Origin: Levilactobacillus humaensis
GTDB lineage: Bacteria; Bacillota; Bacilli; Lactobacillales; Lactobacillaceae
DNA length: 41,063 bases
Reading direction: 5' to 3'
Assembly: GCF_024345185.1 (NCBI RefSeq)
Contig: NZ_BROB01000022.1
Span: forward strand, 1-41,063
The stretch's first letter is position 1. The number at the start of each line of letters is the position of its first letter. Made by a program: the position numbers and the translations under genes. Shown here piece by piece: positions 7,840-16,259 of the stretch. A model generated the notes under the pieces. The model did no database searches. It saw nothing but the letters and a program-made list of their open reading frames with translations, and was not told the DNA's origin.

Positions 7840-8682
7840 ATGACAGAAGTACAGACAGTCACATTAAATGATGGTTTTGAAATGCCCGCCATTGGGTTAG
7901 GCACGTATCAGGTTCGTGGTGGTCAAGGGGTCAATCAGATTCTGGCGGCCATTAAGGACGGGTATCGAAGCTTGGACACGGCCACGAATTATGACAACGA
8001 GGGAGCCGTCGGTGAAGCCATTCGCCGGTCGGGCTTGCCACGTTCGGCCTTCTTCGTGACGTCAAAATTACCCGGTAAGTATCACCAGTATGCCAACGCC
8101 ACCATGTCGATTCAGGAGTCCCTGTATCGCATGGGACTCGACTACTTTGACTTATTTCTGATTCACTGGCCATTGCCCAAGCGGGACCACTACGTTGAAG
8201 CTTGGCAGGCCATGATCGATGCGCAGACTCGCGGGTTGATTCGTTCAATCGGGGTGTCAAACTTTGAGCCCGAGCATCTAGACCGGTTGATTAAAGAGAC
8301 CGGGGTGACGCCAGCCGTGAACCAATTGGAGGTTCATCCTTACTGGACTCAGGAACGGATGGTGGCTGAAGACCAGAAGCGGGGCATTGTGACCGAAGCC
8401 TGGAGTCCATTGGGACGCGGAAGTGCAGCTCTAAAGGAACCCTTGATCCAGCACTTGGCAACTAAGTATGGCAAAAACGTTGGTCAAATTGTGCTCCGCT
8501 GGCACACACAACGGGGGATCGTGCCGATCCCTAAGGCTAGCAACTTGGTTCACCAACGTGGGAACCTCGACATCTTCGATTTCAGTTTGGAACCAGAAGA
8601 GGTAGCGGCAATTACGGCTCTCAGCCGAGTTGACGGGCGGATCGACAATCAGGATCCTAATGAATATGAGGAATTCGACTAA
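7840..8682 (+). CDS. Aldo/keto reductase (2,5-diketogluconate/glyoxal reductase type)
   Basis: A 280-residue NADPH-dependent AKR with the full tetrad: Asp46 and Tyr51 in SLDTATNYDNE, Lys76 in VTSKLPG and His109 in FLIHWP. IRSIGVSNFEPEHLDRL and the C-terminal VPIPKASN cofactor-binding segment are standard. It resembles the AKR5/YvgN group that reduces small aldehydes and ketones. ATG 7840 follows TAGGAGG. A TAGAAT box near 7808 could be its own -10; otherwise it is read through from the MFS gene 51 bp upstream. Confidence 0.9.
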   Translation: MTEVQTVTLNDGFEMPAIGLGTYQVRGGQGVNQILAAIKDGYRSLDTATNYDNEGAVGEAIRRSGLPRSAFFVTSKLPGKYHQYANATMSIQESLYRMGLDYFDLFLIHWPLPKRDHYVEAWQAMIDAQTRGLIRSIGVSNFEPEHLDRLIKETGVTPAVNQLEVHPYWTQERMVAEDQKRGIVTEAWSPLGRGSAALKEPLIQHLATKYGKNVGQIVLRWHTQRGIVPIPKASNLVHQRGNLDIFDFSLEPEEVAAITALSRVDGRIDNQDPNEYEEFD

Positions 8683-8718
8683 TTTTTACCGACCAATTGA
8701 ATAATCAAGCGACGAATG

Positions 8719-8755
8719 AATGGTGTGAACAAAATAAGTTCATACCATTTTTGTT
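8719..8755 (+). terminator. Rho-independent terminator
   Basis: AATGGTGTGAAC (8719-8730) pairs with GTTCATACCATT (8738-8749), with one G-T pair, followed by TTTTGTTT. It ends the aldo/keto reductase transcript. Confidence 0.85.
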
Positions 8756-9045
8756 TGCAACCGAAATCAATCATCAGTTAATTCCCTAAACCTCGCATTG
8801 ATCGGGCTAGATCACTAGTGGTGACAGCGACGCAGAGAAGTCAATCACGATAGCCGCTAAAAGTGGGGTTGAGTGTTCATAAAATGAAACGTCAAATGGA
8901 TGAGCACTCAGGACTCGCCCTTTTACAGAAGTCGTTATAGTGGGGGCTGAAGCGGAATAGAAGAGTAGTTTTTAATTCGGTAAGCTTTGATCCCCATAAT
9001 GGAGCAACCCACTGTGGGGGTGTTGGTGATTGGAGGAGGATGACG
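8756..9045. other. Intergenic region before the adhesin gene
   Basis: No credible ORF. The segment should carry the adhesin promoter, but no convincing -35/-10 pair is seen. CCCCATAATGG and CCCACTGTGGG near 8990-9020 are short self-complementary patches of uncertain meaning. GGAGGAGG at 9032-9039 is the adhesin ribosome binding site. Confidence 0.4.
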
Positions 9046-11265
9046 ATGAAAAGGAAGATTTGGCCCATCATTTTTGGACTAGTGATGGCACTGACCGTCT
9101 TCCTTACAGGCGGGTTCATCACCAGTGGCGTGACGGCCCACGCCGCTGAGTTAATGGTATCAGGTCTCACCGGAAACGATCCGACCCTTACCGATCTGCA
9201 AGGGAGCAAGGTTCCTTTAGGGAGCGAGTTAAGTAAGTGGAACAGTTATGAAGTTAATTACACTTGGGGGATTCCCGATGGGGAAGCCATCCAAGCAGGC
9301 GACACGGTATCAGTGACGTTACCACCTAGCGCGGTGGCGAGCCAAGATATCTCGGTTAGTTTGAAGGATGATTCTGGACGAGTCGTCGGCACTTTTACGA
9401 TTAAAGCTGGTGAAAGTACCGGTACTATCACGTTTAACGATGTCTTAGGTCAGTCCGCTACTAACCGTGGTGGTCACCTGCAGTTCTATGTGACTGGGAC
9501 TAATGAGAATGAAAACCTAGGCCATGATTGGGGAGTTAACAAGGTTGGCTGGATTGCCGATCGAAATGCAGATGGGTCACCCTCAAAGCTGACCTGGAAC
9601 ATCGCGTTTAACCCCAATGGCATGGCAATGGGAACCGCGGTTATCACGGATACGTTAGGTCCTAACCAAACTTATATTCCCGGCAGTGTCTATGCCGAGA
9701 CTGGTAAGTATGGTGAAGATGGCGGGTTCGTTGCCGATGGGACCGTTACCCCTGAGGTTGAGGGCAAAGGGAACACCCTGATCTTTACGTTCCCAGACGT
9801 TACCAAAGCCGTTAATATGACGTATCAAACGACGCCTAATGATGTGAGTGAAAGTGAGATTTGGACGAATACCGCTTCACTGAATGGTCAATATGTGACG
9901 GCCCAAATTACTTGGGGCGGCAGTGGTAGTGGCAATGGTTCCGACCATCAGTATGGTGAAGTTCTCTTAACCAAGACCGATAAGACGACTGGTGCTAAGC
10001 TTGCTGGCGCGACCTATACGCTAGAAGATAGCAATGGCAAGGTCTATGGGTCAGGGTTAGTCACCGATGCCGACGGGAACATTTCATTCGCTAGCCTGCC
10101 TGCCGGTGATTACAAGTTCATAGAAACGGCGGCCCCAGAAGGTTACACGTTGGATGCAACGCCAATCACGTTCACCATTGTGAAGGGTGAGACGGCGACG
10201 GTCGACGTTTCCGCTGAGGACACGCCAACACCGGTTGTTCCAGATTCCGGCGAGGTCGTTTTAACCAAGACGGACAAGGATAGTGGTGCTAAATTAGCCG
10301 GGGCAGTCTACACGTTGAAGAAGAGCGATGGCACCGAAGTGGCTTCAGGTTTAACAACCAATGCCGAGGGTGTCTTGACCTACAAGGGGTTGGCCGCTGG
10401 CGACTACGAGTTAGTTGAAACGGCAGCCCCAGCAGGCTACACGTTAAATGAAACACCGATTACCTTTAGCATCGGGAGTGGGTCAACGGCCGCAGTGGAT
10501 GTTTCCGCCGAAGACGTTGCCGATCACGATGATGAAGAGCCGGTTGGCAAGGTCGTTTTGACCAAGACGGACAAGGCGACTGGTAAAAAGTTAGCCGGTG
10601 CTGTTTACAACTTGTTAGACGGCAATGGTGAAGTCATGAAGTCAGACTTGACGACAGATGCCGATGGGATTATTCAGGTCGATGGTCTCGCCGCTGGAAA
10701 CTACCAGTTCGTTGAAACGAAAGCGCCAGCAGGCTACCAGCTTGATAAGACACCGATTGCCTTTACCATTAGCAGTGATGGAATGGCAGCAGTCGCAGTG
10801 ACTGCCGAAGATTCAGCGACTACGCCAGGCGGTGGCGGCGAGGCTCCTGGTGGGACAGTACCACCAGTTACCACGCCACCTACCGGACCAACGACACCGG
10901 AACCAGGGCCAGAACCAACGCCAACGCCAGAACCAAATCCGACGCCAACGCCAAATCCAAACCCAACGCATCCGACGGCACCAAAGCCACCAGTAGCGCC
11001 AACGACGCCAACTCATCCAGGGACTACAACACCAGAACCAGGTAACACGACGGGGTCTGGGAATCAGCATCCGGCCACTGGTGGTGCAGGCAACACGGCA
11101 CCAACGACTGGTCAGACGAGTTCTAGTCATGCTACAAGCACCTACACCGGTCAGACGTTACCACAGACTGGGGAACGTTCAGCAAAGCCATTAATTGTGG
11201 CCGGGTTGGCCTTCCTGTTAGCCTTAACGACTGGCGGCTGGGTTGTTTGGGAACGGCGTTACTAA
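9046..11265 (+). CDS. LPXTG-anchored adhesin with three SpaA/Cna_B repeats
   Basis: A 739-residue surface protein. The signal peptide covers about residues 1-35 and ends near TAHAAE. The N-terminal half (about 36-300) resembles the collagen-binding/SdrG-like adhesin fold, with TNTASLNGQ near its end. Three SpaA prealbumin-like domains follow (about 303-400, 402-500 and 505-600). Each begins with a VLTKTDK-like strand whose Lys can form an isopeptide, and contains the ETAAPxGY/ETKAPAGY motif carrying the partner Glu. A Pro/Thr-rich stalk of about 100 residues leads to LPQTG (705-709), a hydrophobic segment and WERRY. ATG 9046 is preferred to 9040, which abuts the ribosome site. No sortase gene is adjacent. 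Confidence 0.9.
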   Translation: MKRKIWPIIFGLVMALTVFLTGGFITSGVTAHAAELMVSGLTGNDPTLTDLQGSKVPLGSELSKWNSYEVNYTWGIPDGEAIQAGDTVSVTLPPSAVASQDISVSLKDDSGRVVGTFTIKAGESTGTITFNDVLGQSATNRGGHLQFYVTGTNENENLGHDWGVNKVGWIADRNADGSPSKLTWNIAFNPNGMAMGTAVITDTLGPNQTYIPGSVYAETGKYGEDGGFVADGTVTPEVEGKGNTLIFTFPDVTKAVNMTYQTTPNDVSESEIWTNTASLNGQYVTAQITWGGSGSGNGSDHQYGEVLLTKTDKTTGAKLAGATYTLEDSNGKVYGSGLVTDADGNISFASLPAGDYKFIETAAPEGYTLDATPITFTIVKGETATVDVSAEDTPTPVVPDSGEVVLTKTDKDSGAKLAGAVYTLKKSDGTEVASGLTTNAEGVLTYKGLAAGDYELVETAAPAGYTLNETPITFSIGSGSTAAVDVSAEDVADHDDEEPVGKVVLTKTDKATGKKLAGAVYNLLDGNGEVMKSDLTTDADGIIQVDGLAAGNYQFVETKAPAGYQLDKTPIAFTISSDGMAAVAVTAEDSATTPGGGGEAPGGTVPPVTTPPTGPTTPEPGPEPTPTPEPNPTPTPNPNPTHPTAPKPPVAPTTPTHPGTTTPEPGNTTGSGNQHPATGGAGNTAPTTGQTSSSHATSTYTGQTLPQTGERSAKPLIVAGLAFLLALTTGGWVVWERRY

Positions 11266-11283
11266 CGTCATATGCAGGTTAAT

Positions 11284-11321
11284 AAATGACGAGTTTACCC
11301 AGCGGGCAACTCGTCATTTTA
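11284..11321 (+). terminator. Rho-independent terminator
   Basis: AAATGACGAGTT (11284-11295) pairs with AACTCGTCATTT (11308-11319), with a short T tail. It closes the adhesin gene. Confidence 0.8.
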
Positions 11322-11480
11322 TGTCACTACTTATAATGGGATTAACTATGATCGCATGGAATAATGTGCTACACTAAGTTGGAATAATTTGGCGACTCGA
11401 TATTTGGATAAGTAGTTTATTCTACCAGCCGTTCAAGGTATAATTAGTTGAGAATACGAGACTTTAAATGAGGCGAAAAC

Positions 11481-12047
11481 ATGGTAAAACGACGAGCATT
11501 AACCCAAGATATTGTCTTGGAGAAGGCCAATCAGCTGATCGCAGAGAATGGGATTGAGAACCTCACTGTCCGAGCTTTAGCTGATGCTCTAGAAATTCGG
11601 CCCCAATCCGTTTATAACTATGCGGATAGTCTGACCGATCTCCTGGACCAAGTGGGATTACGCTTCGTTCAGCAACTGGCGGATCAGCTAATGCGGCGGT
11701 TAGTGGGGGTTGGCGGCAAGGAAGCTCTGATGGTCTTTGCTCAGGAATTTCGGGAAGGTTGTCGAAAACAACAACATCTCGCGCCCATCCTGATGGATCC
11801 TAATGACATGCGCCAGTTAAAACGGACCCATGAAGCGTTGATGACGCTTTATCTGCAAATGTTTAAGAGTTTACATCTGGTTGGTGGTGACGAGGAGGGC
11901 CTCGTTGCGTCAATGCTTTATCGCTCGACGCTATTCGGTTTTCTGGTTCAGGAGTTTGGCGGTTTTTTGAATATTTCACAACGGAAGATTGACACGCGAT
12001 TCATTCAAACCATGCAGCTCGCCATCGATCAAATAAATCCAAAATAA
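11481..12047 (+). CDS. TetR/AcrR family transcriptional regulator
   Basis: 188 residues. The N-terminal DNA-binding domain reads ALTQDIVLEKANQLIAENG, then ENLTVRALADALEIRPQSVYNY and ADSLTDLLD. The C-terminal segment (YRSTLFGFLVQEFGGF) resembles the WHG-type TetR ligand domain. ATG 11481 is preceded by GAGGCG. It stands between two LPXTG protein genes and could regulate either, but no shared operator was recognised. A convergent terminator separates it from the LRR protein gene. Confidence 0.85.
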   Translation: MVKRRALTQDIVLEKANQLIAENGIENLTVRALADALEIRPQSVYNYADSLTDLLDQVGLRFVQQLADQLMRRLVGVGGKEALMVFAQEFREGCRKQQHLAPILMDPNDMRQLKRTHEALMTLYLQMFKSLHLVGGDEEGLVASMLYRSTLFGFLVQEFGGFLNISQRKIDTRFIQTMQLAIDQINPK

Positions 12048-12051
12048 ATTA

Positions 12052-12099
12052 AAAAATCCATTCGGACACTGATTAAGTTCAGTGTTCGGATGGATTTTT
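12052..12099. terminator. Bidirectional terminator between convergent genes
   Basis: A long stem (12052-12072 with 12079-12099) has an A-rich left flank and T-rich right flank, so it can act on both strands. It serves tetR (+) and the LRR surface protein gene (-). Confidence 0.85.
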
Positions 12100-12115
12100 A
12101 GGTTACTAGAGTAAG

Positions 12116-14344
12116 TTATTCATGACGCTTGCGACTCAAGCCAAGACCTAAAGTTGATAAGGCCACGGCAACACCGGCAGCAATGACTGAGACGGCACTT
12201 TGCTTTTCACCGGTTTGTGGTAAAGTCGTTGCGTTTTGGTGGTTAGTCTTGGATGTGGCTAACTTGGTTGCGGTCACCTGAGCGGCCTGACCATGAGTCT
12301 TAACAATTGTGCTGGTCGTGGTCTTGTGGCCAGTGGCTTTGACACCCTTGGCCTTATCACCAGCAGTGATGTTGACAACGTGGTTGCCTTTGTCAGTGGT
12401 TGGTTCAGTAGGGTCAACGATCTGGTCGCCATCCCCGCCAGTTACCACTTGGTCACCGTCGCCGTCAGTAATTGGCGTCGTTGGGGTGACGGGCGTTGTT
12501 GGTTCCGTCGTACCAGGATCCGTGGTTGGATCGGTTGGGTCTGTGGTCCCGGGGTCAGTAGTTGGATCGGTTGGGTCGGTGGTGCCGGGATCAGTGGTTG
12601 GATCGGTTGGGTCTGTCGTGCCGGGATCAGTGGTTGGATCGGTTGGGTCCGTCGTGCCAGGGTCGGTACTTGGATCGGGATCCGGATCAACTGGCGTGAC
12701 ATCATCGACGATTGTGAAGGTGACGTCCGTTTCCGCTTGGTAGTTGTTAGTTGTGACAACGGTGATCGTGTAGGTCCCGGCCGGAATGGGCGTTCCATTG
12801 GCCTTGTAAACGAAGCCTAATGGATTGTCTGGATCCGGATTATTCCAGAAGTATAAAGGCAAGGCGCCTTCTGTGATAGCCTTGTACTTAGCAGTTGGAT
12901 CAATGTTACCGGCGAGGTCTTGGGAACCGAAGAGCAGGCCACTAATTGGATCAAATGTGGACATTGCTGGTAGTTCGGAAAGCTTGTAGGTTCCGCCTTG
13001 GATTGTTTGTTTGGAAGTCCAAGTGTTTAGCAGATGGTCATCATTAAAATTGGTGGTAAAGTGGTTCCCACCGATGAGCAACGTGCTAAGGTTGGTGTAA
13101 CCAGATAAGTCAGGTAACTTGCCACTAAGGTCATTGTCCTCCAGATAAAGCGCTTGTAATTTTGGAAATCCACTAAGATCAGGGAAGGCACCCGAGAGCT
13201 TGTTATCACTGAATTGTAAGTACAAGGCTTCTGGTAAACTGCCGATATCAGTGAGAGCTCCGGTCATAGCATTAAAATCGAAGTTAACGTTAATCAGTTG
13301 GGTGTAGGCCGAAAGATCTGGCACATTACCAGTTAGGTTGTAGTGATTGATGCTAAGATACTTTAATTGGGTATTTTGACCCAGATAAGTCTTCATAAAG
13401 GTACTAGCATCTTGAGCGGGCATCGGTGTGTTTTCTGGAACAGTCAATGCTAGTGTTGTCAGTTTTGGTGCGAAGGAAAAGTCAATCATGTGTTCTGGGG
13501 CGATAGCCTTTTTAGTCAAAGTGAAACCGTCTAAGTTCGTGAGATATTGAATTCCAGTGAAGTCAGTGGGTAGGTCACCAGTATAACCATAATCAGTCAA
13601 TGAAGTGATTTTGGAGAGATAGAGGAATAAGTTACTCGATGTGATGTAAGCACCTTTATTAAAGAACTTAGCGGCATTAATAACCCAAGCCCGCATAGCA
13701 GGATCGGGCATCCATTCGGTGGCATCGACACCCATGATGTCAGGTAAGGTTGCGGCCTTCACTAAAGCGCTCCGAGATAACAGAGACGTTGGTAAAACTG
13801 AAGAGAATGATTGAACCTTTTCAACGGTGTCGTCAGATGATTCTTTGATAGGTGCAGCTTCTTCTTTAACATCGTCTGTTTGAGTGGTTGCGACTTCAGG
13901 TGTTTCTTGAACGTCCTTCTTCACTTCAGAAACATTGTTGTCAGAAACTGGTGCATCTGATTTAGTGGTATCCGAGTCGTCCTTAGTTGCTGGATCGGAT
14001 ACCTTTTTTTCAGTGTTGTCTTTTTCAGTATCGGTCTTAGTTTCAGTATCAGTTTCAGTATCAGTTTCAGTATCTGTTTTAGTATCTGCGTTACTTTCAG
14101 ATGTATCTTCTTTGGTATCACTGGACGCCTTCAAGGTTGCTTGATTAGACTGTTCAGAGCTGGAATCGCTTTCATTTTCGGTTTGTGGCGTTGCGGCGGG
14201 GGTGGTGTCAGCATTAGCAGTGACGCCCATGCCAGTCATCCCTAAGCCTAAGGTTGCAACAGTGATGCAAGCGAAGACCCAGTTCTTGCCTGCCTTGTAA
14301 CTCTTAAAGTGTTCCTTAGTTTCAACGTTAGCTTGCTTCCTCAT
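12116..14344 (-). CDS. LPXTG-anchored leucine-rich-repeat protein with KxYKxGKxW signal peptide
   Basis: 742 residues. The N-terminus carries the KxYKxGKxW-type export signal (KSYKAGKNW) and a hydrophobic stretch ending near TANAD. Residues about 50-190 are Ser/Thr/Asp/Glu-rich and disordered, with TDTE repeats. Residues about 200-480 contain an LRR-like domain with LSGAFPDLSG, LSGKLPDLSG and LTGNVPDLSA units resembling plant-like LRRs. After about residue 520 comes a beta domain (TYTITVVTTNNYQ), then DPTTDPGTT repeats, a His/Lys/Thr-rich linker, LPQTG (708-712) and a membrane anchor. GAGGAGG precedes ATG 14344. Likely a wall-bound adhesion or matrix protein; ligand unknown. Confidence 0.9.
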   Translation of the reverse strand: MRKQANVETKEHFKSYKAGKNWVFACITVATLGLGMTGMGVTANADTTPAATPQTENESDSSSEQSNQATLKASSDTKEDTSESNADTKTDTETDTETDTETKTDTEKDNTEKKVSDPATKDDSDTTKSDAPVSDNNVSEVKKDVQETPEVATTQTDDVKEEAAPIKESSDDTVEKVQSFSSVLPTSLLSRSALVKAATLPDIMGVDATEWMPDPAMRAWVINAAKFFNKGAYITSSNLFLYLSKITSLTDYGYTGDLPTDFTGIQYLTNLDGFTLTKKAIAPEHMIDFSFAPKLTTLALTVPENTPMPAQDASTFMKTYLGQNTQLKYLSINHYNLTGNVPDLSAYTQLINVNFDFNAMTGALTDIGSLPEALYLQFSDNKLSGAFPDLSGFPKLQALYLEDNDLSGKLPDLSGYTNLSTLLIGGNHFTTNFNDDHLLNTWTSKQTIQGGTYKLSELPAMSTFDPISGLLFGSQDLAGNIDPTAKYKAITEGALPLYFWNNPDPDNPLGFVYKANGTPIPAGTYTITVVTTNNYQAETDVTFTIVDDVTPVDPDPDPSTDPGTTDPTDPTTDPGTTDPTDPTTDPGTTDPTDPTTDPGTTDPTDPTTDPGTTEPTTPVTPTTPITDGDGDQVVTGGDGDQIVDPTEPTTDKGNHVVNITAGDKAKGVKATGHKTTTSTIVKTHGQAAQVTATKLATSKTNHQNATTLPQTGEKQSAVSVIAAGVAVALSTLGLGLSRKRHE
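12505..12672 (-). repeat. Tandem 36-bp coding repeats (TDPTDPTTDPGT units)
   Basis: Four to five near-identical 36-bp units inside the LRR protein gene encode a 12-residue Asp/Pro/Thr unit. They form the wall-spanning stalk. In-frame tandem repeats of this sort often vary in number between strains by slippage. Confidence 0.8.
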
Positions 14345-14841
14345 GATGATTTCCTCCTCAATTGCTGTGAAATTATTTCGCCCTAGTCATTGGTTACTCT
14401 TTTTACCACACATTAGTTAATGTGGACAATCTTTTCTACAACTTCATTGTACGCTTTTTTACAGGTAATTCAAGCTTAATCATAAAGGGAGAAAACTAAT
14501 TCGTGGGTTATTCTTAGTTACGTGAAATTAAACCGGTTTACCGTTGTAAAATAAGCATTTAGCAGTTCTTGTCTTGCAACACTCACTTGAGAATAACAGG
14601 AATAACTCGCCAGCTGACCACATTTTTAACTAATTGCGTCATTCGAATAAAATGATAATTGCAGTCGTATATAAGTCATGGTGTGTTTGTTATATTTCTT
14701 TACTTAATGCCAAATGAATTTGAAAAGTCCGAATCTTTATCAGCGGTTAAGCCGGCTTTTTCAAAAAATGGGATCGTTAAACTGTTGGTCAATGATATCT
14801 TCAGCTATGATTGAACTGATAAAAATATTTTGTCTTTTGTC
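14345..14841. other. Intergenic region between divergent LRR protein and merR genes
   Basis: No credible gene. A minus-strand promoter for the LRR gene is likely: ATTGTA (14446-14451, -10 TACAAT on the minus strand) and ATTCAA (14468-14473, -35 TTGAAT), 16-bp spacer. CACATTA/TAATGTG (about 14409-14424) could fold in its leader. TAAACCGGTTTA (14529-14540) is a perfect 12-bp palindrome and a possible operator. The remainder is AT-rich with nothing recognisable. Confidence 0.5.
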
Positions 14842-14872
14842 TTGACTTAAAGTGCACTCGAAGGTGTTTACT
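14842..14872 (+). promoter_or_regulatory. MerR-type promoter with 19-bp spacer
   Basis: TTGACT (14842-14847) and TTTACT (14867-14872) are separated by 19 bp, the overlong spacing used by MerR activators, which distort the DNA to align the boxes. The spacer contains the dyad AGTGCACT with flanking CTTAA/CGAAG arms. It controls the merR-cupin-decarboxylase operon and so is probably autoregulated. Confidence 0.75.
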
Positions 14873-14904
14873 AGGGCTTGTAAGGCATTCAAGGAGGCGT
14901 CGTT

Positions 14905-15339
14905 GTGGCAGATAAACAGTACCGAATCGGTGAATTTTCAAAATTGGTGGGTCTGTCGACCTACACTTTGCGTTACTACGAGGACCAAGGCTTGATCGTT
15001 TCCCAGCGTGATGGAAATGGCGTTCGTTATTATACAGAGAATGATATTCAATGGGTTGGTTTTATCCTGCATCTCAAAGGAACTGGACTCCGTCTAAATG
15101 ATCTCAAACGTTACGTTCGACTGCGAGCTGAAGGTGACAGCACGATCACTGAGCGGCGTGACATGCTACAGAAGACTAAGGATGATGCGGAAGCCGATAT
15201 TGCTGAGCTTCAGATGCATCTCAAGGTCCTCATCCGGAAGATCGACTGGTATGACGGCAAGGTCGATCACACGATTGACGACTCCGAGAGTTTCCATGAC
15301 TATTTACAACAATTCAATGACACGAAGGAGAATAAATAA
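14905..15339 (+). CDS. MerR family transcriptional regulator
   Basis: 144 residues. The N-terminal winged helix reads YRIGEFSKLVGLSTYTLRYY, EDQGLI and GVRYYTENDIQW, followed by a dimerisation coiled coil (about 85-125). No cysteine motif for metal binding is present, so it belongs to the stress/aldehyde/drug type (AdhR-like) rather than the metal sensors. GTG 14905 follows AAGGAGG (14891-14897). Its stop overlaps the next ATG by one base (AATAATGG), giving translational coupling with the cupin gene. The 19-bp-spacer promoter upstream fits self-activation. Confidence 0.9.
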   Translation: MADKQYRIGEFSKLVGLSTYTLRYYEDQGLIVSQRDGNGVRYYTENDIQWVGFILHLKGTGLRLNDLKRYVRLRAEGDSTITERRDMLQKTKDDAEADIAELQMHLKVLIRKIDWYDGKVDHTIDDSESFHDYLQQFNDTKENK

Positions 15340-15749
15340 TGGCTAAGAATGAAGATATTAAAAATGGTGTGATTTTCCCAGCAGGTGACAAGAACGAGGC
15401 TTACCAAAAGTTCTTTACCGGTCAGAGCTACTTACAAGGATTAGTGAGTGACCCTGACGTCAGTGTGGGTGTTGGTAACGTGACCTTTGAACCTGGTTGC
15501 CGGAATAACTGGCACATTCATCACAATGGTTTTCAAATTCTGTTGGTTACTGGTGGTGAAGGCTGGTATCAAGAAGACGGTCAACCTGCCCGGCGCTTAC
15601 ATCCCGGTGATGTCGTGGTTACCAAGGACGGCGTTAAGCACTGGCACGGTGCTACCAAAGATAGCTGGTTCAGTCACATCGCCATCACGGCAGGTACCCC
15701 AGAATGGTTGGAACCCGTCGACGATGCTCACTACAACGCATTAGACTAG
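15339..15749 (+). CDS. Cupin domain protein
   Basis: A 136-residue single-domain cupin. Motif 1 NNWHIHHNGFQILLVTGGEG gives metal ligands among His59, His61 and His62 with Gln66, and motif 2 HPGDVVVTKDGVKHWHG supplies a further His. Such cupins often sit beside carboxymuconolactone decarboxylase genes, as here, and are thought to act in detoxification of quinone-like or peroxide compounds; the actual substrate is unknown. It is the middle gene of a MerR-controlled operon. Confidence 0.88.
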   Translation: MAKNEDIKNGVIFPAGDKNEAYQKFFTGQSYLQGLVSDPDVSVGVGNVTFEPGCRNNWHIHHNGFQILLVTGGEGWYQEDGQPARRLHPGDVVVTKDGVKHWHGATKDSWFSHIAITAGTPEWLEPVDDAHYNALD

Positions 15750-15763
15750 GAGGCCTGAATCTC

Positions 15764-16084
15764 ATGGCAAAGAAGCAAACAGCAGGTCGCGACAACTTAG
15801 GTGACTTTGCCCCTAAGTTCGCAGAACTCAATGATGACGTTTTATTCGGTGAAGTTTGGTCGCGTGAGGACAAGCTCTCCGCCCATCAACGGAGTCTGAT
15901 TACCATTTCAGCCCTGATCTCCGCCGGAAACTTTGAACAACTCCCAGCACACCTGAAGATTGGCAAACAAAACGGGATCACCAAGGATGAAATTGCCGAA
16001 GTGATTACTCACTTGTCCTTCTACGTGGGTTGGCCCAAGGCCTGGTCCGCATTTGGGATCGCCAAAAAGGTCTTTACAGATTAA
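15764..16084 (+). CDS. Carboxymuconolactone decarboxylase family protein
   Basis: 106 residues covering the helical CMD fold: DKLSAHQRSLITISALISAG, LPAHLKIGKQNGITKDEIAE and VITHLSFYVGWPKAW. No CxxC is present, so it is not an AhpD-type peroxidase; it matches the gamma-CMD decarboxylase-like branch. ATG 15764 follows AGGAGG; an earlier in-frame ATG at 15704 lies inside the cupin gene and is rejected. Third gene of the MerR operon, 14 bp after the cupin stop. Confidence 0.88.
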   Translation: MAKKQTAGRDNLGDFAPKFAELNDDVLFGEVWSREDKLSAHQRSLITISALISAGNFEQLPAHLKIGKQNGITKDEIAEVITHLSFYVGWPKAWSAFGIAKKVFTD

Positions 16085-16094
16085 GAAATGAAAC

Positions 16095-16130
16095 AACGCC
16101 CGAGAATGGTTAAGTTCTCGGGCGTTTTGT
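16095..16130 (+). terminator. Rho-independent terminator
   Basis: AACGCCCGAGAA (16095-16106) pairs perfectly with TTCTCGGGCGTT (16115-16126), then TTTGTG. It ends the MerR operon. Confidence 0.9.
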
Positions 16131-16259
16131 GTCGCCATCAAATCAGTTGTCAGGTCAAAATTAATGACTTGGGTTATTTTGGACGACAAATAATTTAGTT
16201 TGCGAGATAATTAAAGGTAATTAGAATGTCGTGATCTTTTTAAAAAGGGAGTTGTAAGT

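Noticed and set aside
10813-11130. Minus-strand ORF rich in Trp and Arg
   Set aside because: Antisense of the Pro/Thr stalk of the adhesin; composition is an artefact.
12293-12820. Plus-strand ORFs of 144-175 codons opposite the LRR protein repeats
   Set aside because: They are Gly/Val/Trp-rich antisense readings of the tandem Asp/Pro/Thr repeat; no start signals.
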